64,000 nt of DNA from JALOLG01 sp963776935 (GCA_963776935.1 CAVZOP010000008.1:124001-188000); one strand, 5' to 3'; shown: positions 37,793-48,290, numbered from the stretch's first letter. Numbers and translations are program-made. The notes: a model not told the origin generated them from the sequence alone.

Positions 37793-38351
37793 TCAGTCGG
37801 CGACGGCGATCGTGACCGAGTTGATGACGACGTCGGTCTTCGGCCGGTCGCCACCGCCCGTCGGCACGCGTTGCATCTCGTCGACGATCTCGAGGCCCTT
37901 CACGACCTTGCCGAAAAGCGAGTACTGCGGCGGGAGCTGGACACCCGACTTGCCCGAGATGAGGAAGAACTGGCTGCCGTTCGTGTCGGGACCGGCGTTC
38001 GCCATCGCGACTGAGCCGATCTCGTACTGGCCGGACTTCGGCAACTCGTCGGCGAACCGGTATCCGGGTCCGCCCCGACCGGTGCCGGTCGGGATCGCCG
38101 CCCTGGCACATGAAGCCGTTGATGATGCGGTGGAAGATCACGCCGTCGTAGTAGTGGTTGAGGGCGAGGAACACGAAGTTGTTGACGGTCTTCGGGGCCT
38201 TCACCGCGTCGAGTGCGATCACGAGGTCGCCCATCGACGTGCTCATCGTCGCGGTGTACCGCTTGTCGGGATCGATCCCCATCTCGGGAGGCTCGGAGAA
38301 CTTCTGACGCTTGGGCGCGGAACCGTCGAACGGCGGGAACGGGGATGCCAT
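37793..38351 (-). CDS. Cyclophilin-type peptidyl-prolyl isomerase (one apparent frameshift)
   Basis: About 185 residues with one extra base at about 38090 removed, restoring QGGDPTGTGRGGPGYRFADEL. Motifs: TMSTSMGDLVIALDAVKAPKTVNNFVFLA, FHRIINGFMCQGGDP (catalytic FHR), GSVAMANAGPDTNGSQFFI-like (written here GSQFFLI) and FGKVVKGLEIVDEMQ. No signal peptide, so cytoplasmic. ATG 38351 opens the protein; upstream the gene abuts the ABC substrate-binding protein. Confidence 0.9.
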
Positions 38352-38385
38352 GGCCGGCCACCCTACCGGCCGCATTGTGGTGAGA

Positions 38386-39951
38386 TCAGTTGCGGGCGGC
38401 GTAGTCGGCGATGAGGAGGTCGGCCTGCTCGGCGGCGGCCGACAGCGCCGCCTGCACGTCACCGCCGTCGAAGATCTCGGCCACGGCGCGGGCCGTCACC
38501 GTGCGCACCTCACGTTGGGGGCCGAGGATCGGGCCCTGCAGCGCCGGGTCGTCGGGCGACCCGATGAGCTGGTCGTAGGCGACGCGGAAGCGGGGGTCGC
38601 TCGAATACTTCGTCAGCGCCGGTTCGATCTCGAGCGCGTCGGCCCGCACCGGGGCGTATCCGGTGTCGACCGCCAATTGCGACTGTGATTCAGGGCTGAC
38701 GAGGAACGTGATGTAGTCCCAGGCCGCGGCCGCTTTGTCATCGCCCTTCTCGTTCACGATGTAGAGCGCGTTGCCGCCGACGAGCGCCGTCGGTTTCGGA
38801 CCTGGTCCTGGCATCGGTCCGACGCCGATGTCGTCGACCGTCAGCCCCGGGATCAACCCGCCGCCGAGTGCGGCGATCACCGTGCCGAGCGCGGCCGACG
38901 TCCCGATCGTCATCGCCGCCGGCGCCGATTCGTCGGCGAGCTTGAAGAACGTGTCGGTGCCGCCGGAGTTGTCGCCGACGTTGAAGGCGAGTCCGTCGGT
39001 GATCAATTGCTGCACATAGGTCAGCAACTCGACGCCGAGCTCGCCGTCGTAGAGCACCTGCGTCGCCGGCGCCAGTCGACCGTTGCCGTTGTCGGCGTAG
39101 AGCTCGCCGGCGTTGGCGAACCACTGCTCGAGAAACCAGCCGCCACCCGAATCGGTGCCACTGTCGATCGCGAGACCGTAGGAGGCGGCGCCGGAGTCGA
39201 CGATCTGCTGCGAGTACTGACGGACCTCGTCGAGTGAGCCCGGGGGGACGTCGGGGTCGAGGCCGGCGGCTTCGAAGACCAACTTGTTGTAGTACAGCAC
39301 CGGGTTGCTCACCGCGAACGGCATGCCGAACTGCACGCCACCGGTGGAGTACGCGGTCAGCGTCGAGGGCTGGAACGTGCTGGTGTCGAAGCCGGACGCC
39401 TCGACGCATGCCGCGATCGGGATGACGGAGTCGGAGTCGGCGATCCGCTGCACCACATACTCAGGGAACACCACCACGTCGGGTCGGCTCGACTGGCTCG
39501 ATTGCGCATACTTGTCGATCGTCTGGGAGTAGTTGCCCTGGTTCTGGAGCTCGACGTGCACCCGCGATTGGGAGGCGTTGTAGTTGTCGGTGAGTTTCGT
39601 CAGGGCGGTCTCGCTCTCGGCGTTCAGCCCGTGCCAGAACGTCAGCTCGACCGTGCCGGCCGCCTCGTCGAGGGCGTCGACCGGGCACTCGGCGAGCTCC
39701 TCCAACGGGATCGTCGTGGTGCTCGGCGGAGGCAGTGTCGACGTCGGCGGAGCCGTCTCGCCGGGTGGCAACGTCTCGACGGGCGGGAGCGTCTCGCCGG
39801 GAGGCAGCGTCGCCGGCGCCTCCACTGGCAGGGTGGTCGCCGGTTCGTTGCCGGCGTTGAGGATCGTCTCGCCGTTGCCACACGCTGCCACGAGCAAGCC
39901 GGCGACCACCACGAGCACGAGACTCGTTGGCCGAGCCGGCGCCCGCTTCAT
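38386..39951 (-). CDS. ABC sugar importer, substrate-binding lipoprotein
   Basis: A 521-residue extracellular binding protein. The N-terminal signal ends in the lipobox LVAAC (Cys about 24), then a Pro/Thr/Glu-rich spacer (repeated LPPGETLPP) tethers a family 1 solute-binding domain: ELTFWHGLNAE, YNASQSRVHVELQNQGNYSQ and AFAVSNPVLYYNKLVFEAAGLDP. Glycerol-phosphate or oligosaccharide-like substrates are typical of this group (UgpB-like). ATG 39951 overlaps the stop of the permease gene (ATGA). Confidence 0.88.
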   Translation of the reverse strand: MKRAPARPTSLVLVVVAGLLVAACGNGETILNAGNEPATTLPVEAPATLPPGETLPPVETLPPGETAPPTSTLPPPSTTTIPLEELAECPVDALDEAAGTVELTFWHGLNAESETALTKLTDNYNASQSRVHVELQNQGNYSQTIDKYAQSSQSSRPDVVVFPEYVVQRIADSDSVIPIAACVEASGFDTSTFQPSTLTAYSTGGVQFGMPFAVSNPVLYYNKLVFEAAGLDPDVPPGSLDEVRQYSQQIVDSGAASYGLAIDSGTDSGGGWFLEQWFANAGELYADNGNGRLAPATQVLYDGELGVELLTYVQQLITDGLAFNVGDNSGGTDTFFKLADESAPAAMTIGTSAALGTVIAALGGGLIPGLTVDDIGVGPMPGPGPKPTALVGGNALYIVNEKGDDKAAAAWDYITFLVSPESQSQLAVDTGYAPVRADALEIEPALTKYSSDPRFRVAYDQLIGSPDDPALQGPILGPQREVRTVTARAVAEIFDGGDVQAALSAAAEQADLLIADYAARN

Positions 39952-40790
39952 CCCTTGACCGCCCCCGCGGTGAGGCCGCGCACGAGTTGGCGCTGGAACA
40001 CGAGCAGCAAGATGGCGATCGGGATGGCGGCGATGATCGTGGCCGCCATCAGCAGGTTCGGTTCGTCGAGGGCGGACGACCGCAACAGGCGCAGCCCACT
40101 CTGCACCGTGTTCATGTCGTCCTCGGTGGTGATCAGGTTCGGCCACAGGTACTGGTTGTAACTCCCGAGGAAGCTGAACAGCGCCAGCGCCCCGAGCGTC
40201 GGTCGCACGAGTGGGATCCCGACGTGGCGGAGGAACCCGAGGTGCCCGACGCCGTCGATGGCGGCAGCGTCGCGGAGGTCGGCGGGCAGCCCGATGAACA
40301 CTTGTCGCAGCAGGAACGTCCCGAAGGCCGTCGCCAGGAATGGCACCGCGAGGCCCTGGTACGTGTTGAGCCAACCGAGCGAGTCGACGGTCCGGCGGTT
40401 GACGACGAGCGTCGTCTCGAGCGGCACCAGCAGCGTGGCGAGGAACACGACGAACAACAGGCCGCGTCCGGGGAAGTCGATCATCGCGAACGCGTACGCC
40501 GAGAGCAGCGCGGTCACGACCTGGGCGATCGTGATGACGATCGAGACCACGAACGAGTTGAGGAGATACCTGTCGAGGTGGCCCTCCGTCCACGCGTCGG
40601 AGAAACCGTCGAGCGTGAACGGACCCGGCACGAGCGGGTTCTGGAGCACCTCACTGCCTGGCTTGAGAGCGCCGATCACCGTCGTGTACACGGGGAACAA
40701 CACCACCACCGCGATCCCCACGAGGAGCAGGTACCGGCCGACCCGGCGCCATCCGCGCGGCGACTCGAAGTTGATGTTCTCAGTTGCCAT
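39948..40790 (-). CDS. ABC sugar importer permease (UgpE/MalG type)
   Basis: A 280-residue inner-membrane permease with six helices, N-terminus MATENINFE followed by RYLLLVGIAVVVLFPVY, and the EAA-like loop RDAAAIDGVGHLGFLRHVGIPLVRP that contacts the ATPase. Start ATG 40790 overlaps the preceding permease by 11 nt; its stop overlaps the binding-protein start by 4 nt, showing tight coupling. Confidence 0.9.
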   Translation of the reverse strand: MATENINFESPRGWRRVGRYLLLVGIAVVVLFPVYTTVIGALKPGSEVLQNPLVPGPFTLDGFSDAWTEGHLDRYLLNSFVVSIVITIAQVVTALLSAYAFAMIDFPGRGLLFVVFLATLLVPLETTLVVNRRTVDSLGWLNTYQGLAVPFLATAFGTFLLRQVFIGLPADLRDAAAIDGVGHLGFLRHVGIPLVRPTLGALALFSFLGSYNQYLWPNLITTEDDMNTVQSGLRLLRSSALDEPNLLMAATIIAAIPIAILLLVFQRQLVRGLTAGAVKG

Positions 40791-41700
40791 AGTGGATCCG
40801 CTTCCCGATGCCGCGCAGCTGCAGCAGCGACAGGGCCAACAACACCACGAACAGCAACACCGCCACTGCCGCTTGGAGCCCGTCGTTGTTGATGATGATC
40901 GATTCCTGGCCGTAGGTGAGATAGGTGATCGTGGTCGTCGAGTCCTCCGGCCGTGGTCCGCCACTCGTGAGCAGGTCGATCTCGCCATAGGCCTGGAAGG
41001 CGCGGGTGCTGAGCACGATCACGATGAACAGCAACGTCGGGCCGAGCAACGGGAGCGTCACCGACCAGAAGCGGCGCGTACCGCTCGCGCCGTCGATCGC
41101 CGCCGCTTCGTGGAGGTCCTTGGGGATGCCCTGCAGCGCCGCGGTCACGAGGATGAACGTGAACCCGAGGCTCGCCCACACGCTCGACAGTGCGACCGAC
41201 GCCAGCGCCGTCCCTGGGTCGCGCAGCAGCCCGGGGTTCTTGACGACCGGGAACAGATCGCTGATCCACTCGACGTTCGACAGCGCACCGATCTCGGGCT
41301 GGAGCAGGAACAACCACATCAGGCTGGCGACCGCGACCGACGTGGCCACCGTCGACGAGAACACGGCCCTGAACAGGCCGACACCGCGCAGCCACTTGTC
41401 GGCGAGCACGGCCAGTCCGATGCCGAGCACCAGCCCGAGCGGCACCGTGATCAGTGCGAAGTTGGTGGTGACGAGCAGGGCGTGCTGGAACTCGTCGCTG
41501 CGGAACACGTCCCAGTACTGGTCCCAACCGTTCGAGCGGCAGTTTTCGCCCTGGACGTCGCATCGCTGCTGACCGAGCACGATCGCCTTGCCGAGCGGGT
41601 ACAGCACGAACGTGACCAGGATGGCGAGCGACGGGGCGAGCATCGCCAGCGCGACCGGCAGGTTGCGCCACCGCTGGCGCCGCTGGGCGGTCGAGGTCAC
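40780..41700 (-). CDS. ABC sugar importer permease (UgpA/MalF type)
   Basis: A 306-residue permease with LPVALAMLAPSLAILVTFVLYPLGKAI at the N-terminus, an exported Cys-containing loop (RCDVQGENC) before the second helix, and the EAA loop EAAAIDGASGTRRFWSVTLPLLGP. First gene of the three-gene importer. GTG 41700 was chosen because AAGG lies about 9 nt upstream; an in-frame GTG at 41730 would add ten residues. No ATP-binding subunit is present, so a shared MsmK/UgpC-like ATPase is needed from elsewhere. Confidence 0.87.
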   Translation of the reverse strand: MTSTAQRRQRWRNLPVALAMLAPSLAILVTFVLYPLGKAIVLGQQRCDVQGENCRSNGWDQYWDVFRSDEFQHALLVTTNFALITVPLGLVLGIGLAVLADKWLRGVGLFRAVFSSTVATSVAVASLMWLFLLQPEIGALSNVEWISDLFPVVKNPGLLRDPGTALASVALSSVWASLGFTFILVTAALQGIPKDLHEAAAIDGASGTRRFWSVTLPLLGPTLLFIVIVLSTRAFQAYGEIDLLTSGGPRPEDSTTTITYLTYGQESIIINNDGLQAAVAVLLFVVLLALSLLQLRGIGKRIHYGN

Positions 41701-41819
41701 GCCGACGAACCTTAGGTGACGAGACGGCACGCGATGCCGCTCACACGCCGCTCACCGCGGCCGGGCCGGGCTGCCGCCAACGCGATCGGCGGGGGTGCCG
41801 CGCGGTAGCGTCGACGTGC

Positions 41820-42035
41820 GTGGACATCCCCGCCGCCCCCTCCGATCCATCAACAGTCGAGCAGCTCGTCGAGATCGACGAACTCGACCTCGACGCTGTC
41901 GAGCGCGACCTGCACGGGGTCGAGATCGCGCTGGAACGTCTCGACGACGGCACCTACTGGACCGATGAGATCGACGGCCGTCCGATCCCCGACGACGTCC
42001 TCGAACGCGACCCCATCGCCCGCCGCGCCCCGTGA
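41820..42035 (+). CDS. Small acidic DksA/TraR-C-terminal-like protein
   Basis: A 71-residue, strongly acidic protein. The segment ERDLHGVEIALERLDDGTYWTDEIDGRPIPDDVLERDP resembles the 'GTYG.CE.CG..I...RL' end of DksA/TraR proteins with the four Zn cysteines lost. Such Cys-less forms occur in actinobacteria; function unknown. GTG 41820 opens it 31 nt before the ABC1 kinase gene on the same strand. Confidence 0.6.
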   Translation: MDIPAAPSDPSTVEQLVEIDELDLDAVERDLHGVEIALERLDDGTYWTDEIDGRPIPDDVLERDPIARRAP

Positions 42036-42065
42036 CGATCTGCAGACGACGGTCGTGAGACGGCG

Positions 42066-43524
42066 ATGAAGAAGCTCCAGTTCGCCTCGATGGCGTCGAT
42101 CGTCGCGCTTGCGGCCGGACTGGCGGTGGTCGTCAAGGCGCGGGACGCGGCTACACGGTCGCCACTGACCAGCCGCTTCAGCCGTTCGGCCCGGGTGTGG
42201 AAGCTGTCGGCGCGCAACACCGCCCGCTTCGCCGTCAGCAAGGCGCGCGGCATGGGCACACCGGCGGAGCGCCGGGCCGAGCTCGACGAGCAGTTCGCGA
42301 TCCGCACCGCCGAGGACGTCGCCAAGGAGCTCGGCGAGATGAAGGGCGTGCTGATGAAGGCCGGTCAGTTGGTCAGCTTCATCTTCGAGGCCCTGCCGGA
42401 GGAGGCCCAGGCCGCCCTCGCCACGCTCCAAGCCGATGCCGCACCGATGGCGCCGTCGCTGGCGGCGAGCGTCGTCACGTCGGAGCTCGGGAGCCCGCCC
42501 GAGCGGGTCTTCCTCGACTGGACCGACCTCCCGGTCGCGGCCGCGAGCATCGGCCAGGTCCACCGCGCGATCACGCCGGACGGACTCGACGTCGCCGTCA
42601 AGGTGCAGTACCCCGGCGTCGGCGCGGCGATCGAATCCGACCTCGACGCCGCCGAGATGATGTACGCGATGTTCTCGGCGATGATGCTCAAGGGGCTCGA
42701 CGCCAAGGCGTTCGTCGACGAGCTGCGGGCGCGCATGCGCGAGGAGCTCGACTACGAGCTCGAGGCGCGCAACGTCATCGAGTTCGCCGAGTTGTACGCC
42801 GGTCACCCGTGGGTGCGCGTCCCACGCCTCGTGCCGGAGCTGTCGACCAAGCGCCTGCTCACCACCGAGTGGGTCGACGGCATGTCGTTCGAGCAGTTCC
42901 GCACCACCGGGTCGTACGCCACCAAACAGCGCGCCGCCGAGGTCCTGTGGCGGTTCGCCCAGCACGCCGTGCTGCGGTGCGGGATGTTCAACGGCGATCC
43001 ACACCCGGGCAACTACAAGTTCCACCACGACGGCAGCATCACGTTCCTCGACTACGGCCTCGTGAAGCGCTGGACGCCGGGCGAGTGGGAATCGCTGAGC
43101 CCGACGCTCGAAGCGATCGTCGTCAACCGCGATCCGGATCAGCTGGTCGCGGCGATGGAGACGGCTGGCTTCCTCCGCGGCGGGCACGGTCTCGAGCCCG
43201 AGCACGTGTTCAACTACGTCAGCAGCCCGTACGTGCCGTACCTCACCGACGAGTTCACGTTCAGCCGGGAGTGGATGCGCGACACGCTCGGCGTGATCTT
43301 CGACATCCAGGGCCCGCACGCCCGGGTCATCGAGCAGCTCAACATGCCGCCGAGTTTCGTGATCCTCGATCGGGTCGTGTGGGGCGTCAGCGCGATCCTG
43401 GGCAAGCTCGAAGCGCGCGGCACCGTGGCGAGCGATGCTGCTCGAGTACATCGCCGACGGCGAGCCGGCCACCGAGCTCGGCGCCGCCGAAGCCGCCTGG
43501 CGTCGCGACCGTTCCCACGCCTGA
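42066..43524 (+). CDS. ABC1/UbiB-family atypical kinase (one apparent frameshift near the end)
   Basis: About 485 residues with one extra base near 43431 removed, which swaps an unrelated tail for MLLEYIADGEPATELG. N-terminal hydrophobic segment (ASIVALAAGLAVVVKA), then KAGQ motif LMKAGQLVSFI, the Ala-rich loop PVAAASIGQVHRA, VAVKVQYPG (catalytic Lys), ELDYELEARN and metal loops GDPHPGNY and FLDYGLVK. UbiB/ABC1 proteins are ATPases/kinases needed for lipid or isoprenoid metabolism. A palindrome lies just past the stop. Confidence 0.87.
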
Positions 43525-43542
43525 CCGTCCTTGCCCAAATCC

Positions 43543-43596
43543 CTGGTTTGTGTCACCGAAATCGGCGAAGATCGCCGGTAGCGGTGACACAAACAG
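43543..43596. repeat. Composite palindrome, probable terminator or intergenic repeat
   Basis: Outer arms CTGGTTTGTGTCACC (43543-43557) and GGTGACACAAACAG (43583-43596) pair with one bulge and enclose an inner stem CGGCGA (43563-43568) / TCGCCG (43572-43577) with a 3-nt loop. It lies between the ABC1 kinase stop and the next gene's start. The sequence is unrelated to copies A to C, and no second copy is found in this window. Confidence 0.6.
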
Positions 43597-43618
43597 GGGG
43601 TTGGTAGGTTCACGGCGC

Positions 43619-44143
43619 ATGGCGAGAGCGCTCGGGATTCGTGACCTCGCGGGGGTTGCGGCGCGGGCGATCGCCGTTGAGCTGGTGCTGTTCGAGGCGT
43701 TCGGACGGTGGATCGCGACCACGTCGGATGCGAGCGCCAAGCCGGCCCTCGCCGCCGCTTCGCGGCGCCACGCACGGCACGCCGACCTCTGGCGGGCGCG
43801 GTTCCCGCTGATCCCCGACGTCGATCTCGACACGGCCGTCGCCGAAGCGCGCGCGGAACTCGCTCCGCTGGTCGATGCGCTCGCCGCGTTCGACGCGCTG
43901 GAGTCGGGTCAGGGGCGTCTCGTTGTTGTCGACGTCACGGCCGCCGAGCTCGCGCGCGAGTACCAGGCCGTGCTCGCGACGATCGATCCGCTGCTCGACG
44001 CGCCGACGGCCGAGGTGCTCACCTCCGTCCTCGCCGACTTGGACGCGCGGCAACGCTCACTCGCCGCACTCACCGACGACGAGAAACTCGCGCTCGACGC
44101 GCTGCGGTCCGCGGCGCTGTTTCCGACACTGGGGGTGTCATGA
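43619..44143 (+). CDS. Conserved hypothetical helical protein
   Basis: A 174-residue soluble protein, mostly helical and Ala/Leu/Glu-rich (ELVLFEAFGRWIATTSD, SRRHARHADLWRARFP, TAAELAREYQAVLATID). The motif HARHADLW recalls ferritin-like helical bundles, but metal ligands are not convincing. No domain recognised. Its stop overlaps the start of the epoxide-hydrolase-like gene by ATGA (44140), so the two are co-translated. Confidence 0.55.
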   Translation: MARALGIRDLAGVAARAIAVELVLFEAFGRWIATTSDASAKPALAAASRRHARHADLWRARFPLIPDVDLDTAVAEARAELAPLVDALAAFDALESGQGRLVVVDVTAAELAREYQAVLATIDPLLDAPTAEVLTSVLADLDARQRSLAALTDDEKLALDALRSAALFPTLGVS

Positions 44144-45123
44144 ACGAGATCCGTCAACGCCGTGTCTCCGTCGCCGACGGCGTCGAGCTCGACGTCACGG
44201 AATCCGGACGACAGGGCGATCCGGTCGTGGTGCTGTGCCACGGCTTCCCCGAGTGCGCCTACTCGTGGCGCCACCAGATGCAGCCGCTCGCCGACGCCGG
44301 GTTCCACGTGCTCGCGCCGGACCAACGGGGCTACGGGCGGTCGAGCGCGCCGGTCGACGTCGAGAGCTACGGCGCCCAGCACCTCACGGCCGACGTCGTC
44401 GCCCTCATCGACGACGCAGGTGCCGCCGACGCAGTGGTCGTCGGCCACGACTGGGGCGCGTTCGTCGCCTGGCACACGGCCCAGCTGCATCCGGACCGAG
44501 TGCGCGCCGTCGTCGGGGTCAGCGTGCCGTACACCGCGTGGCCGTCGCCGCCGACCGAGCTGATGCGGGCGATGTGGGGCGACCGGTTCTTCTACATCCT
44601 GTACTTCCAGGAGGTCGGCCCGGCCGAGCGCGAGCTCGGCGCCGACATCCGTCGCACGTTGCACGACCTGTTGTGGGCCGCGTCGGGCGAGATGTACCGG
44701 GGCGTCCCGACCGAGTTCCTCCCCGCCGAGGGAAGCGGATTCCTCGACGCGATCGCGCACGGTGCCGGCCCGATCCCCGACGACCTCCCGGCGTGGCTCA
44801 CGGCGGACGACCTCGACACCTACGTCGAGTGCTTCACCGAGAGTGGGTTCTTCGGGCCGCTCAGCTGGTACCGCAACCTCGACGCCAACTACGAGCTCAC
44901 GAAGGACATCCCGGCCAGCGCGATCGCGATGCCGAGCTTCTTCATCGGTGGCCGTAACGACATGGTGATCGCCGGCCGGCCGGGGTACGTCGAGGCGATG
45001 GAGTCGATGCTCCCCAACTATCGCGGCACGGCGCTGATCGACGGGGCCGGCCACTGGACCCAGCAGGAGGCCGCCGGCGAGTTCAACGAGGCCCTGCTCG
45101 GGTTCCTTCGAACGCTCGGCTGA
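44140..45123 (+). CDS. Epoxide-hydrolase-like alpha/beta-hydrolase
   Basis: A 327-residue enzyme. HGFPECAYSWRHQM gives the oxyanion-hole motif, VVGHDWGAFVAWHTAQ the nucleophilic Asp (about 104) where esterases have Ser, GGRNDMVI the second acid and GAGHWTQQEA the His; a cap domain with Tyr-rich region (SWYRNLDANYELT) supplies the proton donors. Together these identify epoxide hydrolase rather than esterase or haloalkane dehalogenase, which is the main alternative. ATG 44140 overlaps the stop before it. Confidence 0.88.
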   Translation: MNEIRQRRVSVADGVELDVTESGRQGDPVVVLCHGFPECAYSWRHQMQPLADAGFHVLAPDQRGYGRSSAPVDVESYGAQHLTADVVALIDDAGAADAVVVGHDWGAFVAWHTAQLHPDRVRAVVGVSVPYTAWPSPPTELMRAMWGDRFFYILYFQEVGPAERELGADIRRTLHDLLWAASGEMYRGVPTEFLPAEGSGFLDAIAHGAGPIPDDLPAWLTADDLDTYVECFTESGFFGPLSWYRNLDANYELTKDIPASAIAMPSFFIGGRNDMVIAGRPGYVEAMESMLPNYRGTALIDGAGHWTQQEAAGEFNEALLGFLRTLG

Positions 45124-45411
45124 CGCGACAGGGTGCCGCAGCCGGGTGGCCGCGACACCCCATCACGCATTCGGTGTCCGAGGTGTCCCCCGTTCATTCG
45201 GACCGTAACGAGAGCGACCCGTCGGGTGCGGCGAATTTCGCGCCCGTGCGAGGCTCGCGATCACGGCGGAATCCGCCTACGCCGCCGTGCGGCAGGGGCG
45301 CACTCGGGCTGGTTGGACCATGATGTGGCGGTTGTCCGTGATCGTCAGGTCGGGGCCGACGAACATGTACGTCCGGGCGGACCGTGACCCGGATGCGAGA
45401 GAAGGGGAGAG

Positions 45412-48290
45412 ATGCGCCGGGGGTCAGTGCGGGTTCATGTGCTTCACGGCCTCGCCGCTGTCCGCGATCGCGTTGGCGTCGATCGCGGCAGGATCGGTCG
45501 ACGCGACGTCGGGGCTGGACGTGCCCGCACGTTCCCGGCGAGCGGAGCAGGCCGACCAGCCGCCCGAGTCGACGGTGACCGGCATCGTCGTCCACACCTC
45601 GTCACGCCAGGCGGCCGACGCCGCGATTCGTCGCGTCACGCTGACGGGAGTGTCGGCCGAGGCCGGGCCGGCGCTGGCCGACGGATACCGGCTGATCGCG
45701 CTCGCCGAGCCGATCCCGATCGACCAGCGCCGAGGCGATCTCCGACCAGCTCGTCGCCGAAGGGTTGGCGGACACCGCCGAGCCCGACTACCCGCGATAC
45801 GCCGCGGCCGCCCCGGACGACCCGCTCTACCCGGAGCAGTGGAACCTCACCTCGTCCTACCACGGCGCACCGGCCTACGGCATCGACGTCGAGGATGCGT
45901 GGGACATCTCCACCGGCTCTTCGGCGGTCGTGGTCGCCGTGATCGACTCCGGGATCCTCCCGCACCCCGACCTCGACGGCCGCCTGATCGCCGGCTACGA
46001 CATGATCAGCAACTCGTCCATCGCCGGCGATTTCGACGGGCGCGACCCCGATCCGTTCGACCAAGGCTCCACGTGCGGCGGCAACCCGAGCTCATGGCAC
46101 GGCCTCCACGTCGCCGGCATCGTCGGCGCCGAGACGGGCAACGCCATCGGTGTCGCCGGCGTCGACCAGCAGGCACGCATCCAGGCCGTGCGCGTCCTCG
46201 GCGCGTGCGGCGGCGTGTCGTCGGACGTGGCCGACGCGATCCGGTGGGCCGCCGGGCTCCTGGTACTCGACGCGCCCATCAACCCCACGCCGGCCAAGGT
46301 CATCAACCTCAGCCTCGGCGGCCCGGGCATGTGCCCGTCGATCGAGCAGTCCGCCATCAACGCCGCCGTCGCCGCGGGCGCCGTCGTCGTGGTCGCCGCC
46401 GGCAACGACGGCGCCGATCTCGACGATCCGATGTCGACATCGGCACCAGCAAACTGCGACAACGTGATCACGGTGGCCGCCACGACTCATTACGGCGACC
46501 GGGCCGAGTACTCCAACGTCGGGTCGATGGTCGACATCGCCGCACCGGGCGGCGACGAGATCACGATGCCGGTGGTGGACGACGAGAAGATCCTGTCCAC
46601 TCTCAACGCCGGCCTGACCGATCCCGACCTCACCGCGTCCGGATGGATCTACGGTCACTACAAGGGAACGAGCATGGCGACGCCCCAAGTCAGCGGCGTG
46701 GTGTCGCTGATGCTGGCCGCCAACCCGAACCTGACCCCCGCGCAGGTCCTGCAGACGTTGCGGAGCACCGCGAAACCGTTCCCGGGGTCCCAGTTCGGCC
46801 CGGCCTTCGTGTGCTCGAGCGATCCCGCCGAGCCGCTCCACTGCGGTGCCGGTGTCATCGATGCCGGGGCTGCCGTGTTCGCGGCCACGCAGTCGCCCGC
46901 CGCGCCCGAACCGCCCGGCCCCCCGATCTCGGTCGTGGCCGCGGCCGCCAGCAGGCGCGCCGTCGTCAACTGGTCGCCGCCGGCGTCCGACGGCGGATCG
47001 GTCATCACCCAGTACGTCGCCACGTCGTCGCCCGGCGGCAAGACGTGCGTCTGGTCGAGCGGGCCGTTGACATGCACCGTGCTCGATCTCAACAACGGCG
47101 TGCCGTACACGTTCACCGTGGTTGCCACGAACACCTCCGGGTCCGGTCCACCGTCGGCACCGTCGCTCCCGGTGACGCCGACGAGTGGGTTCACCGCGAT
47201 CGCTCCACAGCGGGTGTTCGACACCCGCTCGGGCGACGGAGGGGTGCCGGTCGGCAAGGTCCAACCCGACGCACCACTACGCATCAAGATCACCGGCCGC
47301 AACGGCGTCCCCACCACCGGCGTCGCCGCCGTCTCACTCAACCTCACCGTCGACCGACCCGACGCCACCGGCTTCATCACCGCCTACCGCTGCACCGACC
47401 CCATCCCCATCGCCTCCAACCTCAACCACACCGCCAACCAAACCATCGCCAACGCCGTCATCGTCCCCGTCGACACCAACGGCGAGATCTGCTTCGACAC
47501 CGAAACCCCCACCTACCTCATCGCCGACATCAACGGCTGGTACGCCGAAGGCGCCGGCTTCAACGCCATCGCCCCCCAACGCATCTTCGACACCCGATCC
47601 GGACACGGCGGACTCCCGATCGGCAAGGTCCAACCCGACGCACCACTACGCATCAAGATCACCGGCCGCAACGGCGTCCCCACCACCGGCGTCGCCGCCG
47701 TCTCACTCAACCTCACCGTCGACCGACCCGACGCCACCGGCTTCATCACCGCCTACCGCTGCACCGACCCCATCCCCATCGCCTCCAACCTCAACCACAC
47801 CGCCAACCAAACCATCGCCAACGCCGTCATCGTCCCCGTCGACACCAACGGCGAGATCTGCTTCGACACCGAAACCCCCACCTACCTCATCGCCGACATC
47901 AACGGCTGGTACGCCGAAGGCGCCGGCTTCAACGCCATCGCCCCCCAACGCATCTTCGACACCCGATCCGGACACGGCGGACTCCCGATCGGCAAGGTCC
48001 AACCCGACGCACCACTACGCATCAAGATCACCGGCCGCAACGGCGTCCCCACCACCGGCGTCGCCGCCGTCTCACTCAACCTCACCGTCGACCGACCCGA
48101 CGCCACCGGCTTCATCACCGCCTACCGCTGCACCGACCCCATCCCCATCGCCTCCAACCTCAACCACACCGCCAACCAAACCATCGCCAACGCCGTCATC
48201 GTCCCCGTCGACACCAACGGCGAGATCTGCTTCGACACCGAAACCCCCACCTACCTCATCGCCGACATCAACGGCTGGTACGCGTCCTGA
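45412..48290 (+). CDS. Secreted S8 subtilisin-like protease with FN3 and three tandem 123-residue repeats (two apparent frameshifts)
   Basis: About 958 residues with one extra base near 45458 and one at 45724-45725 removed; the first merges MRRGSVRVHV with a hydrophobic signal segment LSAIALASIAAGS, the second gives PIDSAEAISDQL. A GGGGAG-type site just before ATG 45412 decides the start. Catalytic triad: AVIDSGIL (Asp about 175), WHGLHVAG (His about 229), GTSMATPQ (Ser about 420), with AAGNDG as oxyanion region. Then an FN3 domain and three repeats (592-958) of a PQRxFDTRSG module. Extracellular protein-degrading role inferred. Confidence 0.88.
47187..48290 (+). repeat. Triplicated 369-bp coding repeat
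   Basis: Units 47187-47555, 47556-47924 and 47925-48290 encode the C-terminal modules of the subtilisin. Units 2 and 3 are identical over the parts compared; unit 1 differs only in its first about 80 nt. The units are far more C-ending (ACC, GCC, ATC) than the rest of the gene, implying recent amplification of a common ancestor. Likely prone to recombination. Confidence 0.9.

Noticed and set aside
45287..45411. GTG 45287 as start of the subtilisin
   Set aside because: It gives no signal peptide and no ribosome-binding site, whereas ATG 45412 has a good site and, after one indel, a proper export signal.
47187..48290. Tandem repeats as a CRISPR array
   Set aside because: Units are 369 nt with no short repeat/spacer pattern and encode a continuous protein frame.
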